In this document: positions 8,837 through 18,833 of the stretch, piece after piece
Layout of the letters: each line of letters starts with the position of its first letter
Position numbering within the stretch: position 1 is the stretch's first letter
Assembly (NCBI RefSeq): GCF_022346425.1
Contig: NZ_JAKRCW010000010.1
Span: forward strand, 1 to 64,000
DNA from: Pseudoglutamicibacter albus
Lineage (GTDB): Bacteria; Actinomycetota; Actinomycetes; Actinomycetales; Micrococcaceae
Direction of reading: 5' to 3'
Length of the DNA stretch: 64,000 nucleotides
Notes under the pieces: generated by a model
What the model was told of the DNA's origin: nothing
Seen by the model: only the letters and a program-made list of their open reading frames with translations
Databases searched by the model: none
Made by a program: the position numbers and the translations under genes

Positions 8837-9308
8837 CCCTGTAACTACGCGGTTAAATCCGAATATTTTGTAGTTATCCGCAAGAAATGTGCAAAGAGCT
8901 GTGGATAACTGTGGGTGACATGCCTTTCGCTTCGCATAGTCCTAGCTCACTCTTATATGCTTCACAGTGATGGGAATAATGCGTTAGAGTTCTCCACACT
9001 TTATCCACACTCAGTGGATAGCTGAATCATGCGGATCTGACGGGTTTTACACAAACTCCACAACGGTTACTACTCCTCCCACCTTTAAACATCTATCCAA
9101 ATTACATTTTGTGATTCGACCGGCCCCGGCTCGAACTACACGCCCCTACAGGCTGATTTCTAAATCTCAGTGAACAAGTTATTTGAACCAGGTAGGCTAA
9201 ACACGTGCCCTGTGTGACTTTTGAGCACAAGAGTGAATAAGGTCTTACTCTTGTGCTTGAATCTCATGCGCACCGAAAGCCTCGTATTTCGCATCGGAAG
9301 GTGAATCT
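8837..9308. other. oriC: Probable oriC (dnaA-dnaN intergenic region)
   Basis: 472-bp gap with DnaA boxes TTATCCGCA (8873-8881), TTATCCACA on the minus strand (8899-8907), TTCTCCACA (8990-8998) and TTATCCACA (9001-9009). An AT-rich stretch at about 9082-9115 (TTTAAACATC...AATTACATTTTG) could be the unwinding element. The left side of the gap is transcribed leftward and the right side rightward, and by eye the plus strand changes from C/A-rich to G/T-rich around dnaA, both consistent with bidirectional replication starting here. The number of strong boxes is low for an actinobacterial oriC. Confidence 0.7.
9224..9257 (+). promoter_or_regulatory. Inverted repeat in the dnaN leader
   Basis: Perfect 11-bp arms AGCACAAGAGT / ACTCTTGTGCT with a 12-nt loop, 51 bp upstream of the dnaN start. 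No T-run follows, so it is unlikely to be a terminator; it could be an mRNA leader hairpin or a protein-binding dyad. Confidence 0.5.
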
Positions 9309-10433
9309 GTGAAGATCAGCGTGGACCGTGATGTGCTCACTGAAGCCGTGACGTGGACTGCTCGAGCACTCGCTCCTCGTCCAGCGACCCCTGTACTTTC
9401 CGGTATTTTGATCACTGCCGCGGATAACACTCTGACGTTTGAGGCTTTTGACTACACGACTTCGGCACACCTTGACGTGGATGCCAACATCGAAACGGAA
9501 GGTTCGGTGCTTGTCTCTGGCAAGATGCTCGCCGACATCGCCCGTACTTTGCCTGCGGCTCCAGTGACTCTTGAACTTGAGAACGCTAAGCTCACGGTTT
9601 CGTGTGGCCGTTCCCGTTTCCACTTGGCCACCATGCCGGTTGATGAATACCCGAGCCTGCCTAAGATGCCCGATGTTCTTGGCACTGTTGATGGCACAGA
9701 ATTCTCTCGGGCTGTTGCTCAGGTTTCGGTTGCTGCTGCTCGTGATGAAACCTTGCCGATCCTCACTGGCATCAAGGTTGAGTTTGAAGATGACACGATG
9801 ACGCTATTGGCGACTGACCGCTATCGTCTTGCGATGCGTGAGTTGAATTGGAAGCCAGCTGGTTCGAGCGTTTCAACTTCGGCTCTCGTGAAGGCTAAGA
9901 CCCTCTCGGATGTCGCTAAGACGTTAGGTTCTGCTGGTGAGCTCAGCATCTGCATGGAGGAAAACGGCGATATTGTCGGTTTCGTTTCGGGTTCGCGCCG
10001 CACCACTACGCTTTTGGTTGATGGTGATTACCCTAAGATTCGCTCTCTGTTCCCGGAGGAATCGCTTATTCACGCATCGGTTTCTACTCCTGAGCTGATT
10101 GAGGCCGTTCGCCGTGTTTCGATTGTGGCTGAGCGAAACACCCCTGTGCGTTTGCAATTCACTGATGCCCAGGTCGCGCTCGATGCGGGAACGGGTGAAG
10201 AAGCCCAAGCTGAAGAAGCCATCGAAAGCCAGCTCAACGGCGATGAGATCACGGTCGCGTTCAACCCTCCGTTCTTGTCCGAGGGTTTGTCTGCTTTTGA
10301 CACTGAGAATGTTCAGTTTGCGTTCACTACCGCGCCGAAGCCTGCGATGTTGACCGCGCTTGATCAGGAAACCGGCCAGCCGGATATGTCTTTCCGCTAT
10401 TTGGTGATGCCGGTGCGTCTGCCTAACGCGTGA
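9309..10433 (+). CDS. dnaN: DNA polymerase III beta subunit (sliding clamp)
   Basis: 374-aa homodimeric ring clamp that tethers the replicative polymerase to DNA. It starts MKISVDRDVLTEAV and ends with the conserved MPVRLPNA region, where the family has the C-terminal M-P-[MV]-R/K-L motif at the ligand-binding cleft. Three clamp folds of about 120 residues each span the protein, with an acidic insertion near residues 298-310 (EEAQAEEAIE). It is followed after 7 bp by recF in the standard order. Confidence 0.97.
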   Translation: MKISVDRDVLTEAVTWTARALAPRPATPVLSGILITAADNTLTFEAFDYTTSAHLDVDANIETEGSVLVSGKMLADIARTLPAAPVTLELENAKLTVSCGRSRFHLATMPVDEYPSLPKMPDVLGTVDGTEFSRAVAQVSVAAARDETLPILTGIKVEFEDDTMTLLATDRYRLAMRELNWKPAGSSVSTSALVKAKTLSDVAKTLGSAGELSICMEENGDIVGFVSGSRRTTTLLVDGDYPKIRSLFPEESLIHASVSTPELIEAVRRVSIVAERNTPVRLQFTDAQVALDAGTGEEAQAEEAIESQLNGDEITVAFNPPFLSEGLSAFDTENVQFAFTTAPKPAMLTALDQETGQPDMSFRYLVMPVRLPNA

Positions 10434-10440
10434 TGTTTGG

Positions 10441-11634
10441 GTGTATCTGACGCATCTTTCGCTGCACGATTTCCGTACGTATCAGCATCTCGAGTTGCCT
10501 TTGAGCCCTGGCACTACTGTTTTGGTGGGGCCCAATGGTGTGGGTAAAACCAACATTGTTGAGGCAATCGGCTATTTGGCTACACAGGATTCTCACCGTG
10601 TGAGCCAGGATGCACCGCTGGTGCGTTTCGGTGCGGAGCGCGCGTTGATCGCGGGCCAGGTTAACCGCGGGGACCGCCTGACGCGTGTTGAAGTTGAGAT
10701 TAATCCGCGGCGGCGGAACCGGGCACGGGTCAATCGCGCTGATTTTTCGCGAGCTCGTGAGGCTTTAGGCATTCTCCGTTCGATCCTGTTTGTCCCTGAA
10801 GATCTGGAGCTGGTCAAGGGCGAGCCGGAGGTTCGGCGCCGTTTCCTTGATGATCTTGTGGTGCAGCTTCGGCCGGATCAGGCCGCGGTGCGCAACGAAT
10901 TTGACCGGGTATTGCGTCAACGCAACGCACTTTTGAAGTCGGCTCGCGCATCGGGCGGTTTCACTGAAGCCCACGAGGCCACTCTTGATGTGTGGGATAT
11001 GCATTTCGCGCAAGCTGCGGCACCGCTTATGCGGAACCGGATTCATGTGGCGAAATTGTTGGCTCCGCATGTTGCCCAGGCTTATTCGGAGCTGACGAAT
11101 GGGGCTAAGGCGGCTACGTTGCGTTATTTCACGACAGTGGTTGATGAGGCGGAAACGCTGGGTTCGGTTGATGGCCCGGTCGCGGAGCAGACGTTGTTGA
11201 CCCCTGATATGGTGCACATCACTGATGTGGTGAGCCAAGCGTTGGAGGCTTCCCGCGCCCGTGATATTGAGCGTGCCACGACAACGGTTGGTCCGCATCG
11301 TGATGATGTGATGTTGGGGCTTGGGTCCGCGCCGGCTAAGGGTTTTGCCTCTCACGGGGAGACGTGGTCGTTGGCGCTGGCCTTGCGGTTGGCGGCGTTT
11401 CGGGTTCTGATGGAGGATGACCCTTCCGAAGCGGCGCGTCCTGTATTGATTCTGGACGATGTGTTCGCTGAGTTGGATGAGTTCCGGCGGCAGCGTCTGG
11501 TGGCGGCGCTGGCGGATGCCGAGCAGGTTGTGGTTACTGCCGCGGTGGGTAGCGAGATTCCTCAAGGGTTGGATGCCACGGTGGTGCGTGTTTCGCCTGG
11601 GGAGGTGATGATCGATGACGCCACAAACGCCTGA
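10441..11634 (+). CDS. recF: DNA replication and repair protein RecF
   Basis: SMC-like ATPase that helps load RecA at single-strand gaps. Start is GTG 10441, 7 bp after dnaN. Walker A GPNGVGKTN is near residues 30-38, the ABC-type signature region near 310, and Walker B PVLILDDVFAELDEFRR near 335-351, all typical of RecF. At 397 aa the length is normal. Its 3' end overlaps the next gene by 20 bp. Confidence 0.96.
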   Translation: MYLTHLSLHDFRTYQHLELPLSPGTTVLVGPNGVGKTNIVEAIGYLATQDSHRVSQDAPLVRFGAERALIAGQVNRGDRLTRVEVEINPRRRNRARVNRADFSRAREALGILRSILFVPEDLELVKGEPEVRRRFLDDLVVQLRPDQAAVRNEFDRVLRQRNALLKSARASGGFTEAHEATLDVWDMHFAQAAAPLMRNRIHVAKLLAPHVAQAYSELTNGAKAATLRYFTTVVDEAETLGSVDGPVAEQTLLTPDMVHITDVVSQALEASRARDIERATTTVGPHRDDVMLGLGSAPAKGFASHGETWSLALALRLAAFRVLMEDDPSEAARPVLILDDVFAELDEFRRQRLVAALADAEQVVVTAAVGSEIPQGLDATVVRVSPGEVMIDDATNA

Positions 11635-12292
11635 GCCGCGCCCTGAAGAGGACAGTTTTGAAACGCAGGGTTGTGATTTTGAAACGCAGGGTTGTGATTT
11701 TGAAACGCAGGGTTGTGATGCGCAGCCGAATGAGGCTGAGGCGTTCGAAGCTGAACTTGAGGGGCTTGATGCTTTGGTGGATGATGCCCCGGCGGTGGTT
11801 TTGGCTCGCGCGCGGAAGCTTGCTTTGTCCCGAGGTGATGTGCGCCGTGATGCGGCGATGGTTCAGCGCGCTAAGCAGAAGGCGCGGGCCCGTAAGAGCC
11901 GTAAGCAGAAGTGGGATGATCCTGATGCTGGCGGGCGTGATCCGGTGGGTTTGGGTGAGCTGCTGGAGCGGATGATGCGTTCGCGGGGCTGGGCTGAACC
12001 GGTTGCGGTGGGTTCTGTTTTGGCTCGGTGGCCTGAGATTGTGGGGCCGCAGGTTGCCGCGCACGCGGTTGCTGAGTCTTTTGAGGATTCGGTTGTGGTG
12101 GTTCGGTGTTCTTCTACTGCGTGGGCTACGAATCTGCAGCTGATGCAGCATGATTTGTTGAAGCGTTTGGATGCTGCGGTGGGTCATGGCGTGGTGACGC
12201 GGATCAAGGCTTTGGGGCCGGCGGCGCCTTCGTGGCGTAAGGGGCCGCGGTCTGCTCCGGGCGGGCGGGGCCCGCGGGACACATACGGGTGA
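11615..12292 (+). CDS. DciA-family (DUF721) protein with N-terminal heptad repeats
   Basis: 225-aa protein in the recF-gyrB slot that actinobacteria use for DUF721/DciA, a family that recruits the replicative helicase DnaB. The DciA domain is in the second half (about 100-205), including GLGELLERMM, WPEIVGPQVAAHA and ATNLQLMQHDLLKRL. The N-terminal half is acidic, then basic, and unusual: residues ~15-35 are three exact copies of FETQGCD, encoded by a 21-bp tandem repeat. The start overlaps recF by 20 bp. The helicase-loader role is known for the family and inferred here; the repeat has no known role. Confidence 0.85.
   Translation: MTPQTPEPRPEEDSFETQGCDFETQGCDFETQGCDAQPNEAEAFEAELEGLDALVDDAPAVVLARARKLALSRGDVRRDAAMVQRAKQKARARKSRKQKWDDPDAGGRDPVGLGELLERMMRSRGWAEPVAVGSVLARWPEIVGPQVAAHAVAESFEDSVVVVRCSSTAWATNLQLMQHDLLKRLDAAVGHGVVTRIKALGPAAPSWRKGPRSAPGGRGPRDTYG
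11656..11718 (+). repeat. Three tandem 21-bp repeats inside dciA
   Basis: Three identical, in-frame 21-bp units (11656-11676, 11677-11697, 11698-11718), each beginning TTTTGAAACGCAGG and encoding the heptad FETQGCD. Identity at every third codon position shows recent expansion, so copy number may vary between strains. Confidence 0.93.
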
Positions 12293-12610
12293 GGCACGCG
12301 AGGCATCGTGTGTTTCGCACCCGGCGCATCGTTCCCACCACTGCCCTTCCGAACCCCGCATTCTGAGCCTTGTATTGCGTACTCCGCATCCCGCTCGATC
12401 GGTTCTGAGGGGATGGGAGGGCCGGAGGGGATGCCCTACATATATGGGGATGCATCGTGTCTAAGGGGCGTTTACGGGCCTGCTAACGCGACGAACGTAC
12501 TTATTCCGCGCTAGAATGGATCTAAATTGGCGTTTTTGTGTGCCCGCGTGCTTGTTGTTGTGCGTGTGGTGCAGGCGCCCGCTGTAGATGATTGAAGAAC
12601 TGGGAGTACC
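12293..12610. other. dciA-gyrB intergenic region
   Basis: 318 bp without a gene. A possible -10 box TAGAAT at 12512-12517 would place the gyrB transcription start near 12525; a matching -35 box is not clear. No terminator hairpin is obvious after dciA. Confidence 0.4.
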
Positions 12611-14728
12611 GTGGCGGAGGATATCCAGCCGGAGAACGGCGTTTCGGAACACCATGAGGGGTCTGGGGATCAGACTCATGGTGAGACACATGAGGGCACC
12701 GGCCATGTCGGCAACCATAAGGTGACTGAGGAATACGGTGCGTCTGCGATTACGGTGCTTGAGGGGCTTGAGGCTGTCCGGAAGCGCCCGGGTATGTACA
12801 TCGGTTCGACCGGCCCGCGTGGTTTGCATCACCTCGTGTATGAGGTGGTTGATAACTCGGTCGATGAGGCGTTGGCCGGGTATGCGGACACGATCCGGGT
12901 GACCCTGCAGGACGATGGTGGCGTCCGTGTTGAGGATAACGGCCGCGGTATCCCGGTGGATATGCACCCGACGGAGGGCCGCCCGACCGTTGAGGTCGTG
13001 ATGACCATTTTGCATGCTGGCGGTAAGTTCGGCGGCGGCGGTTATGCGGTTTCGGGTGGTTTGCACGGTGTTGGTATTTCGGTTGTGAACGCGCTTTCGC
13101 GCCGCATTGACACGTGTGTTAAGCGTCAGGGTTACGAGTGGAATGTGACGTTTGAGAACGGCGGCCACGTTGTGGGTGAGGGGCTCACGCGTGGTGCTGC
13201 GACTGATGAGACGGGCACGATCCAGACGTTCTATCCGGATCCGGAGATTTTCGAATCGGTTGAGTTCGATTTTGAGACCCTACGTGCGCGCTTGCAGCAG
13301 ATGGCGTTTCTGAATAAGGGTTTGCGCATCGTTTTGACTGATGAGCGCAGTCTTGATGATGCCGGTGATGAGGTTGTTGATGAGGCCGATGCGGACGCAG
13401 GCGAGGCTGTGTCGAAGCCGCAGCATCGCACGGTGGATTATAAGTATGACGAGGGCTTGCTTGATTACGTCAAGTTCCTGAACGCGTCGAAGAAGGCTGA
13501 GCTGATCCATGAGGATGTGATCGCTTTTGAGGCCGAGGATACTGACCGGAAGATTTCGGTTGAGATCGCGATGCAGTGGACTTCGGCGTATTCGGAGTCG
13601 GTGCACACGTATGCGAACACGATTAACACTCATGAGGGTGGTACTCATGAGGAGGGTTTCCGTGCCGCGTTGACCTCGTTGATCAACCGTTATGCGCGTG
13701 AGAACAACCTTCTGAAGGAGAAGGATGAGAATCTCACGGGTGACGATATCCGTGAGGGTCTCACCGCGGTGGTTTCGGTCAAGCTGGGTGAGCCGCAGTT
13801 TGAGGGTCAGACCAAGACGAAGCTGGGTAACTCGATTGCGCGTGGTTTTGTGCAGGGTGTTATCCACGACGGTTTGGGTGACTGGCTGGAGCGTAACCCG
13901 ATGCCGGCGCGGGATGTGATCCGGAAGGCTATGCTTTCGGCGCAGGCTCGCATGGCTGCGCGGAAGGCTCGTGATCAGGCTCGGCGTAAGTCTCCGTTGG
14001 AGACGTTCGGTATGCCGGGTAAGTTGTCGGATTGCTCGTCGAAGAACCCAACAGAGTGCGAGATCTACATTGTTGAGGGTGACTCCGCGGGTGGTTCGGC
14101 TAAGCGTGGCCGTGATCCGCGGACTCAGGCGATTTTGCCGTTGCGCGGCAAGATCCTCAACGTTGAGCGTGCGCGTCTGGATAAGGCGCTGGCTAACCGT
14201 GAGGTTCAGTCGATGATTACCGCGTTCGGTACGAACATCGGTGAAGAGTTCGATATTGAGAAGCTGCGGTATCACAAGATTGTTCTGATGGCGGATGCGG
14301 ATGTTGACGGTCAGCACATCACCACGTTGTTGTTGACGGTTCTGTTCCGGTTCATGCGTCCGCTGATTGAACACGGCTATGTGTATTTGGCGCAGCCGCC
14401 GCTGTACCGCATCAAGTGGTCGAATGCCCCGCACGATTATGTGTTCTCTGACGCTGAGCGTGATGAGGCGTTGGAGAAGGGCCGGGCTGCTGGCCAGCGT
14501 TTGCCTAAGGATAATGCGATCCAGCGTTATAAGGGTTTGGGCGAGATGGATTATTCGGAGTTGTGGGATACGACCATGAATCCGGAGTTCCGTACGTTGA
14601 AGCAGGTCACGATGGATGATGCTGCGGCTGTGGATCAGGTGTTTTCTGTTCTGATGGGTGAGGACGTTGAGTCTCGCCGTGAGTTCATTCAGCAGAATGC
14701 CCGTGATGTGAGGTTCCTGGATATTTAG
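12611..14728 (+). CDS. gyrB: DNA gyrase subunit B
   Basis: ATPase subunit of DNA gyrase, which supercoils DNA negatively. 705 aa: a polar His/Glu-rich N-terminal extension (about 40 residues, [17 protein letters not shown]), then the GHKL ATPase domain with [21 protein letters not shown] and GRGIPV, a transducer domain, and the TOPRIM domain with [10 protein letters not shown] and later [12 protein letters not shown] 12611 follows a GGGAG ribosome binding site. An acidic stretch rich in Asp, Glu and Ala (around residues 247-270) interrupts the transducer region. The 3' gene is gyrA, 114 bp away. Confidence 0.97.
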   Translation: MAEDIQPENGVSEHHEGSGDQTHGETHEGTGHVGNHKVTEEYGASAITVLEGLEAVRKRPGMYIGSTGPRGLHHLVYEVVDNSVDEALAGYADTIRVTLQDDGGVRVEDNGRGIPVDMHPTEGRPTVEVVMTILHAGGKFGGGGYAVSGGLHGVGISVVNALSRRIDTCVKRQGYEWNVTFENGGHVVGEGLTRGAATDETGTIQTFYPDPEIFESVEFDFETLRARLQQMAFLNKGLRIVLTDERSLDDAGDEVVDEADADAGEAVSKPQHRTVDYKYDEGLLDYVKFLNASKKAELIHEDVIAFEAEDTDRKISVEIAMQWTSAYSESVHTYANTINTHEGGTHEEGFRAALTSLINRYARENNLLKEKDENLTGDDIREGLTAVVSVKLGEPQFEGQTKTKLGNSIARGFVQGVIHDGLGDWLERNPMPARDVIRKAMLSAQARMAARKARDQARRKSPLETFGMPGKLSDCSSKNPTECEIYIVEGDSAGGSAKRGRDPRTQAILPLRGKILNVERARLDKALANREVQSMITAFGTNIGEEFDIEKLRYHKIVLMADADVDGQHITTLLLTVLFRFMRPLIEHGYVYLAQPPLYRIKWSNAPHDYVFSDAERDEALEKGRAAGQRLPKDNAIQRYKGLGEMDYSELWDTTMNPEFRTLKQVTMDDAAAVDQVFSVLMGEDVESRREFIQQNARDVRFLDI

Positions 14729-14842
14729 GTTCGTCAGGGTGCGCAGCGTTTCACGGTGTGGATCGAGTACGTGGATCTGACGGTGGCGCTGTTGCTGAGG
14801 AAGACTTTTGGATTTTGAGGCTAAGGAAGAAGCTGTAATTCG

Positions 14843-17512
14843 ATGAGTGAGAACAACACTCCTGATCCGGATGTGAACGCTGAGGGCGCTGAGGAGTCTT
14901 TGGCTCCCGCGGTGGTTGCTGGTGACCGTGTTTCGCAGGTTGATCTGCAGACTGAGATGCAGCAGTCGTATCTGGATTATGCGATGGCTGTCATTGTTGG
15001 CCGTGCGTTGCCGGATGTTCGTGATGGTTTGAAGCCGGTGCATCGTCGTGTGATTTATGCGATGTATGACGGCGGGTATCGGCCGGATCGCGGGTTCAAT
15101 AAGTGTGCCCGTGTTGTTGGTGAGGTGATGGGTCACTTCCACCCGCACGGTGATTCGGCGATTTATGACACGTTGGTGCGTCTGACTCAGGATTGGGTCA
15201 TGCGGTACCCGTTGGCTACGGGCCAGGGTAACTTCGGTTCTCCGGGTAACGATGGCGCTGCGGCTCCTCGTTATACGGAGACGAAGATGGCTCCGTTGGC
15301 TATGGAGATGGTTCGGGATATCCACGAGGACACCGTGGATTTCATGCCGAACTATGACGGCAAGAATCAGGAGCCGACTGTTTTGCCGGCTCGTTTCCCG
15401 AACCTGTTGGCGAACGGTTCGGCTGGTATCGCCGTTGGTATGGCAACGAATATTCCTCCGCATAATATGCGTGAGCTTGCCGATGGTGTGCAGTGGGCTC
15501 TGCAACATCCGGATGCGAGCCGTGAGGAGTTGCTTGAGGCGCTGATGCAGCGCATTCAGGGCCCGGACTTCCCTACGGGTGCCCGTATTTTGGGGCGTAA
15601 GGGTATTGAGGATATGTACCGCACTGGTCGCGGTTCTATCCCGATGCGTGCGGTGGTTAATGTCGAGGAGATCGACGGCCGTACGTGCTTGGTTGTGACT
15701 GAGCTTCCGTATCAGGCGAATCCGGATAATTTGGCGATCAAGATCGCTGATCTTGTGAAGGACCACAAGATTCAGGGCATCGCGGACTTGCGGGATGAGA
15801 CCTCGGGCCGTACTGGTCAGCGTCTGGTGATTGTCCTGAAGCGGGACGCTGTCCCGAAGGTTGTATTGAACAACCTGTATAAGCACACGGAGCTGCAGCA
15901 GAATTTCTCGGCGAACATGTTGGCGCTCGTGGACGGTGTTCCGCGCACACTTTCGCTGGATGCGTTCATTATTCACTGGATTAATCACCAGATCGATGTG
16001 ATTGTCCGCCGCACTAAGCATCGTTTGAAGAAGGCCAAGGCTTTGGCGCATATTCAGGTTGCTTTGTTGATGGCGCTGGATGTGCTCGATGACGTGATTG
16101 CGTTGATCCGTAAGTCACCGACTGTTGATGAGTCGCGTGAGGGTTTGAAGAAGCTCTTGGGGATCGATGATGATCAGGCGAACGCGATTCTGGATATGCA
16201 GTTGCGCCGGCTGGCTGCGTTGGAGCGTCAGAAGATCCAGGACACGTATGACGCGTTGATGGAGGAGATCGCGGGTTATGAGCGGATCCTTGCTTCTGAG
16301 ACGTTGCAGCGTGAGGTGATTTCTGAGGAGCTCACGGATATTGTGGAGCGTTTCGGTGATGACCGCCGCACTGAGATTGTGCGTGGCTATGACGGGGATA
16401 TGTCTGTTGAGGATTTGATCCCTGTTGAGGAAATGGTTGTCACGATCACTCAGGGTGGCTACGTCAAGCGGACGCGTTCTGATAATTATCGGGCGCAGAA
16501 CCGTGGCGGTAAGGGCATTCGTGGCGCGCAGTTGCGTGGCCAGGATGTTGTGGAGCATTTCTTTGTGACCACGACCCACCATTGGATTGCGTTCTTCACG
16601 AACTTCGGCCGCGTCTATCGCTTGAAGTGTTACGAGTTGGCGGAGGCTGCGCGCGATGCGCGGGGGCAGCATGTGGCGAATGTGTTGGCTTTCCAGCCTG
16701 GCGAGCAGATTCAGCAGGTTTTGGCGCTGGAGAATTATGAGCAGTCGCCGTATCTGGTGTTGGCTACCCGTAATGGTTTGGTTAAGAAGACTCGTTTGGA
16801 GGAGTACGACACGAACCGTACGGCCGGTGTGATCGCGGTGAATCTGCGTGAGGGTGATGAGCTTGTTTCGGCTGGTTTGGCCAGCGAGCATGATGATCTG
16901 ATGCTGGTTTCGAAGAAGGGTATGTCGGTTCGTTTCACGGCTACTGATGACGCTCTTCGCCCGATGGGTCGCGCGACGTCTGGTGTTACGGGTATGAAGT
17001 TCCGCGCAGGCGATGAACTGTTGGGTATGAGTGTTGTTCGTGACGATGAGGCTTCGTTTGTCTTCACTGTCACGGATAGCGGTTATGCCAAGCGCAGCCC
17101 GGTATCGGATTACCGTGTTCAGGGTCGTGGCGGCCTCGGGATTAAGGTTGCGAATCTGCCTGAGGATCGTGGCGAGCTGGTTGGTTTCAAGGTTGTTCAG
17201 GAAGATGACGAGATTCTGGTTGTGATGCAGTCGGGCAAGGTTGTCCGTACAGCTGTGAACCAGGTTTCGCCTACTGGCCGTGACACGATGGGCGTGATTT
17301 TCGCTAAGCCGGACAAGAAGGATCACATTCTTGCGGTTGCGAAGAACGCTAATCATGACTTGGAAGCTGCCGGTGAGGAAGCCGGCGATGACGAGACTGA
17401 TACTTCAGGTGTAGACGCTGAGGGTACCGAAGCGGGTACAGTTGCTGAAGTGCAGATAGATGATCAGGGCGAGGGCGCTGATTCTGAGCCAACTGACGGA
17501 GGAGACGAGTGA
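14843..17512 (+). CDS. gyrA: DNA gyrase subunit A
   Basis: Cleavage-religation subunit of DNA gyrase, 889 aa. The quinolone-resistance region contains [11 protein letters not shown]; the catalytic tyrosine is in [14 protein letters not shown] near residue 143. The C-terminal beta-pinwheel DNA-wrapping domain includes the GyrA box QNRGGKG(I/R) near residue 552. At the equivalent of E. coli Ser83 the sequence reads GDSAIYD, so Ala follows Ser, as is natural in several actinobacteria; this may lower quinolone sensitivity. The C-terminal tail is acidic. The last codons overlap the next gene (GTGA). Confidence 0.97.
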   Translation: MSENNTPDPDVNAEGAEESLAPAVVAGDRVSQVDLQTEMQQSYLDYAMAVIVGRALPDVRDGLKPVHRRVIYAMYDGGYRPDRGFNKCARVVGEVMGHFHPHGDSAIYDTLVRLTQDWVMRYPLATGQGNFGSPGNDGAAAPRYTETKMAPLAMEMVRDIHEDTVDFMPNYDGKNQEPTVLPARFPNLLANGSAGIAVGMATNIPPHNMRELADGVQWALQHPDASREELLEALMQRIQGPDFPTGARILGRKGIEDMYRTGRGSIPMRAVVNVEEIDGRTCLVVTELPYQANPDNLAIKIADLVKDHKIQGIADLRDETSGRTGQRLVIVLKRDAVPKVVLNNLYKHTELQQNFSANMLALVDGVPRTLSLDAFIIHWINHQIDVIVRRTKHRLKKAKALAHIQVALLMALDVLDDVIALIRKSPTVDESREGLKKLLGIDDDQANAILDMQLRRLAALERQKIQDTYDALMEEIAGYERILASETLQREVISEELTDIVERFGDDRRTEIVRGYDGDMSVEDLIPVEEMVVTITQGGYVKRTRSDNYRAQNRGGKGIRGAQLRGQDVVEHFFVTTTHHWIAFFTNFGRVYRLKCYELAEAARDARGQHVANVLAFQPGEQIQQVLALENYEQSPYLVLATRNGLVKKTRLEEYDTNRTAGVIAVNLREGDELVSAGLASEHDDLMLVSKKGMSVRFTATDDALRPMGRATSGVTGMKFRAGDELLGMSVVRDDEASFVFTVTDSGYAKRSPVSDYRVQGRGGLGIKVANLPEDRGELVGFKVVQEDDEILVVMQSGKVVRTAVNQVSPTGRDTMGVIFAKPDKKDHILAVAKNANHDLEAAGEEAGDDETDTSGVDAEGTEAGTVAEVQIDDQGEGADSEPTDGGDE

Positions 17513-18048
17513 GTACCTCAAAGAATCCTGGTGCGCAGCGGCCTAACGCGTCGTCTGGGAAGGGCCGTGGCCCGGCCCCGCAAACGGTGAGTTCGCAGGG
17601 GAAGGCTCGTCCGGCGTCGTCGGGGGCTCGCCCAGCTAATGCGCGTGGCAGTAACCCTACCCTGGTGCGCCCTGCGCCTAAGGCGAAGGTGCGTAAGGCA
17701 CGCCTCATGGTGTCCAAGGTGGACATTTGGAGCGTTTTGAAGCTTGCGTTCTTGTTGTCTGTGGCTTTGGGTGTGGTCACGGTTGTTGCGACTGTGGTGC
17801 TCTGGGCTATCTTCGACGTCGCTGGTGTTCTTGACCAGATCAACAACTTCTTGGGCACGATTATGGGTGAAGGCAAGAAGTTTGATGTCAAGGATTATGT
17901 GTCGATGGGTAACGTCACGAGCTTCTCGGTGATCATCGCGGTAGTCAACGTGATTCTGTTGACGGTGCTTTCGATGGTGGCTGCCGTGATCTATAACTTG
18001 TCGGCTTCCCTTGTTGGCGGAATTACGGTAACGTTAACTGACGACTAG
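17509..18048 (+). CDS. DUF3566 membrane protein
   Basis: 179-aa protein found directly after gyrA in most actinobacteria; its function is not known. The N-terminal ~60 residues are Ser/Pro/Arg-rich and cytoplasmic-like; a [20 protein letters not shown] segment starts the DUF3566 domain with one membrane helix (about residues 78-105), and a second runs about 145-170, ending with a conserved LSASLVGGI(T/E)VTLTDD-like tail. GTG 17509 overlaps the gyrA stop by 4 bp, so it is translated with gyrA. The conserved link suggests a role around replication or envelope growth, but that is inference. Confidence 0.88.
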   Translation: MSTSKNPGAQRPNASSGKGRGPAPQTVSSQGKARPASSGARPANARGSNPTLVRPAPKAKVRKARLMVSKVDIWSVLKLAFLLSVALGVVTVVATVVLWAIFDVAGVLDQINNFLGTIMGEGKKFDVKDYVSMGNVTSFSVIIAVVNVILLTVLSMVAAVIYNLSASLVGGITVTLTDD

Positions 18049-18113
18049 ACGCCTGCAGTGACGTTGGCGGTCTCGTCCGGTTTACGTGAGTTTCACATCA
18101 CATCACGTTTGAT

Positions 18114-18142
18114 TTGGAACTTAGAAAGAAACCAGGTAGAGT
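18114..18142 (+). promoter_or_regulatory. Strong promoter for the tRNA-Ile/tRNA-Ala unit
   Basis: TTGGAA (18114-18119) and TAGAGT (18137-18142) with an ideal 17-bp spacer, in an AT-rich region about 200 bp upstream of tRNA-Ile. Confidence 0.65.
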
Positions 18143-18346
18143 CTTTCAACGTTGCTCCTGCTAAGGAAACAAAACGAATGAGAACTGAATACTGAATCTC
18201 TTGAAAATTGAGAGATGCAAAGTTGAAGTTTAGATTTCGTTTCGATTTTGTTCAAGAAGGTTCTAGGAATAGAATCGACTGAGGAAAGATTCCTTAGCGG
18301 AATTCCGTAGCAAAACTCCTCACGGAGTGAGAGACGGAAATGGTGC
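18143..18346 (+). other. Long AT-rich leader of the tRNA unit
   Basis: About 200 nt of transcribed leader between the promoter and tRNA-Ile, far more AT-rich than its surroundings. It contains CTTGAAAATTGAGAGATG (from about 18198), which resembles the boxA-type antitermination element of actinobacterial rRNA leaders, and a small hairpin just before the tRNA (ACTCC/GGAGT). No open frame. This may be a relic of an rRNA-operon leader or a functional antitermination leader. Confidence 0.45.
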
Positions 18347-18420
18347 GGGCGTATAGCTCAGACGGTTAGAGCGCATCGCTGATAACGATGAGGTCCCTGG
18401 TTCAATTCCAGGTACGCCCA
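18347..18420 (+). tRNA. ileT: tRNA-Ile (GAT anticodon)
   Basis: 74-nt cloverleaf: acceptor GGGCGTA/TACGCCC, D-arm GCTC/GAGC, anticodon stem CATCG/CGATG with loop CTGATAA (anticodon GAT), T-arm CCTGG/CCAGG with TTCAATT. CCA follows directly in the DNA (18421-18423). Placement after gyrA is standard in actinobacteria. Confidence 0.96.
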
Positions 18421-18424
18421 CCAT

Positions 18425-18497
18425 GGGGGATTGGCGCAATTGGTAGCGCATCTGCTTTGCAAGCAGAGGGTTAGGGGTTCGAGTCCCCTATCCTCCA
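18425..18497 (+). tRNA. alaT: tRNA-Ala (TGC anticodon)
   Basis: 73-nt cloverleaf: acceptor GGGGGAT/ATCCTCC with one G-T pair, anticodon stem TCTGC/GCAGA with loop TTTGCAA (anticodon TGC), T-arm AGGGG/CCCCT. It follows tRNA-Ile by four bases; no CCA is encoded. Confidence 0.96.
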
Positions 18498-18503
18498 CAA
18501 AGT

Positions 18504-18539
18504 GAAGGTCCGGATGATCGAAAGGTCAGCCGGACCTTC
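18504..18539 (+). terminator. Terminator of the tRNA-Ile/Ala unit
   Basis: Perfect 10-bp arms GAAGGTCCGG / CCGGACCTTC starting 7 bp after tRNA-Ala, with a weak T-rich tail (GTCATTT). Confidence 0.75.
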
Positions 18540-18757
18540 GTCATTTAACTCACGGCCACTGCGCAACCAGGCTGCGGGACAGCCCTATGCCCCGCGCGGC
18601 CCCTTTTGACCCTTAACCCTGGTTGCCTGTGGAGCCTTAGGCGCAGACTGATGGGCCGGTGGCTCAGGAGGGCCTCAGGGGAAGGGCCTGAGCGCCTTGA
18701 CGCCCCGTGGGCCTGTTGACGCCCTTGTGAGGGCCGTTAAAGGAAGCGAGGCATAAA
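18540..18757. other. Gene-free stretch after tRNA-Ala
   Basis: About 220 bp with no gene. It is G/C-rich with several short self-complementary pieces (for example GCCCTTGTGAGGGC near 18721), and contains nothing I can name. Confidence 0.4.
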
Positions 18758-18798
18758 GAGAGCGCCCCCTCACCAACGTGTGGTGAGGGGGCGCTCTC
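18758..18798 (-). terminator. Strong terminator of the LEA-like gene
   Basis: Perfect 18-bp stem (18758-18775 with 18781-18798, arms beginning GAGAGCGCCCCCTC) with a 5-nt loop, 35 bp downstream of the minus-strand gene; TTTATG follows on the minus strand. Confidence 0.85.
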
Positions 18799-18833
18799 GC
18801 GTCTTTGAGCTCGCTGTCTGCGAGCGGGAACGC

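Noticed and set aside
11534-12361. Long minus-strand open frame opposite dciA
   Set aside because: Arg/His/Pro-rich shadow frame overlapping recF and dciA; the plus-strand gene has the family match.
13280-16051. 923-codon open frame on the minus strand opposite gyrB and gyrA
   Set aside because: It runs antisense through two certain genes and across their intergenic gap, has no recognisable domain and is a codon-bias shadow of high-GC coding sequence.
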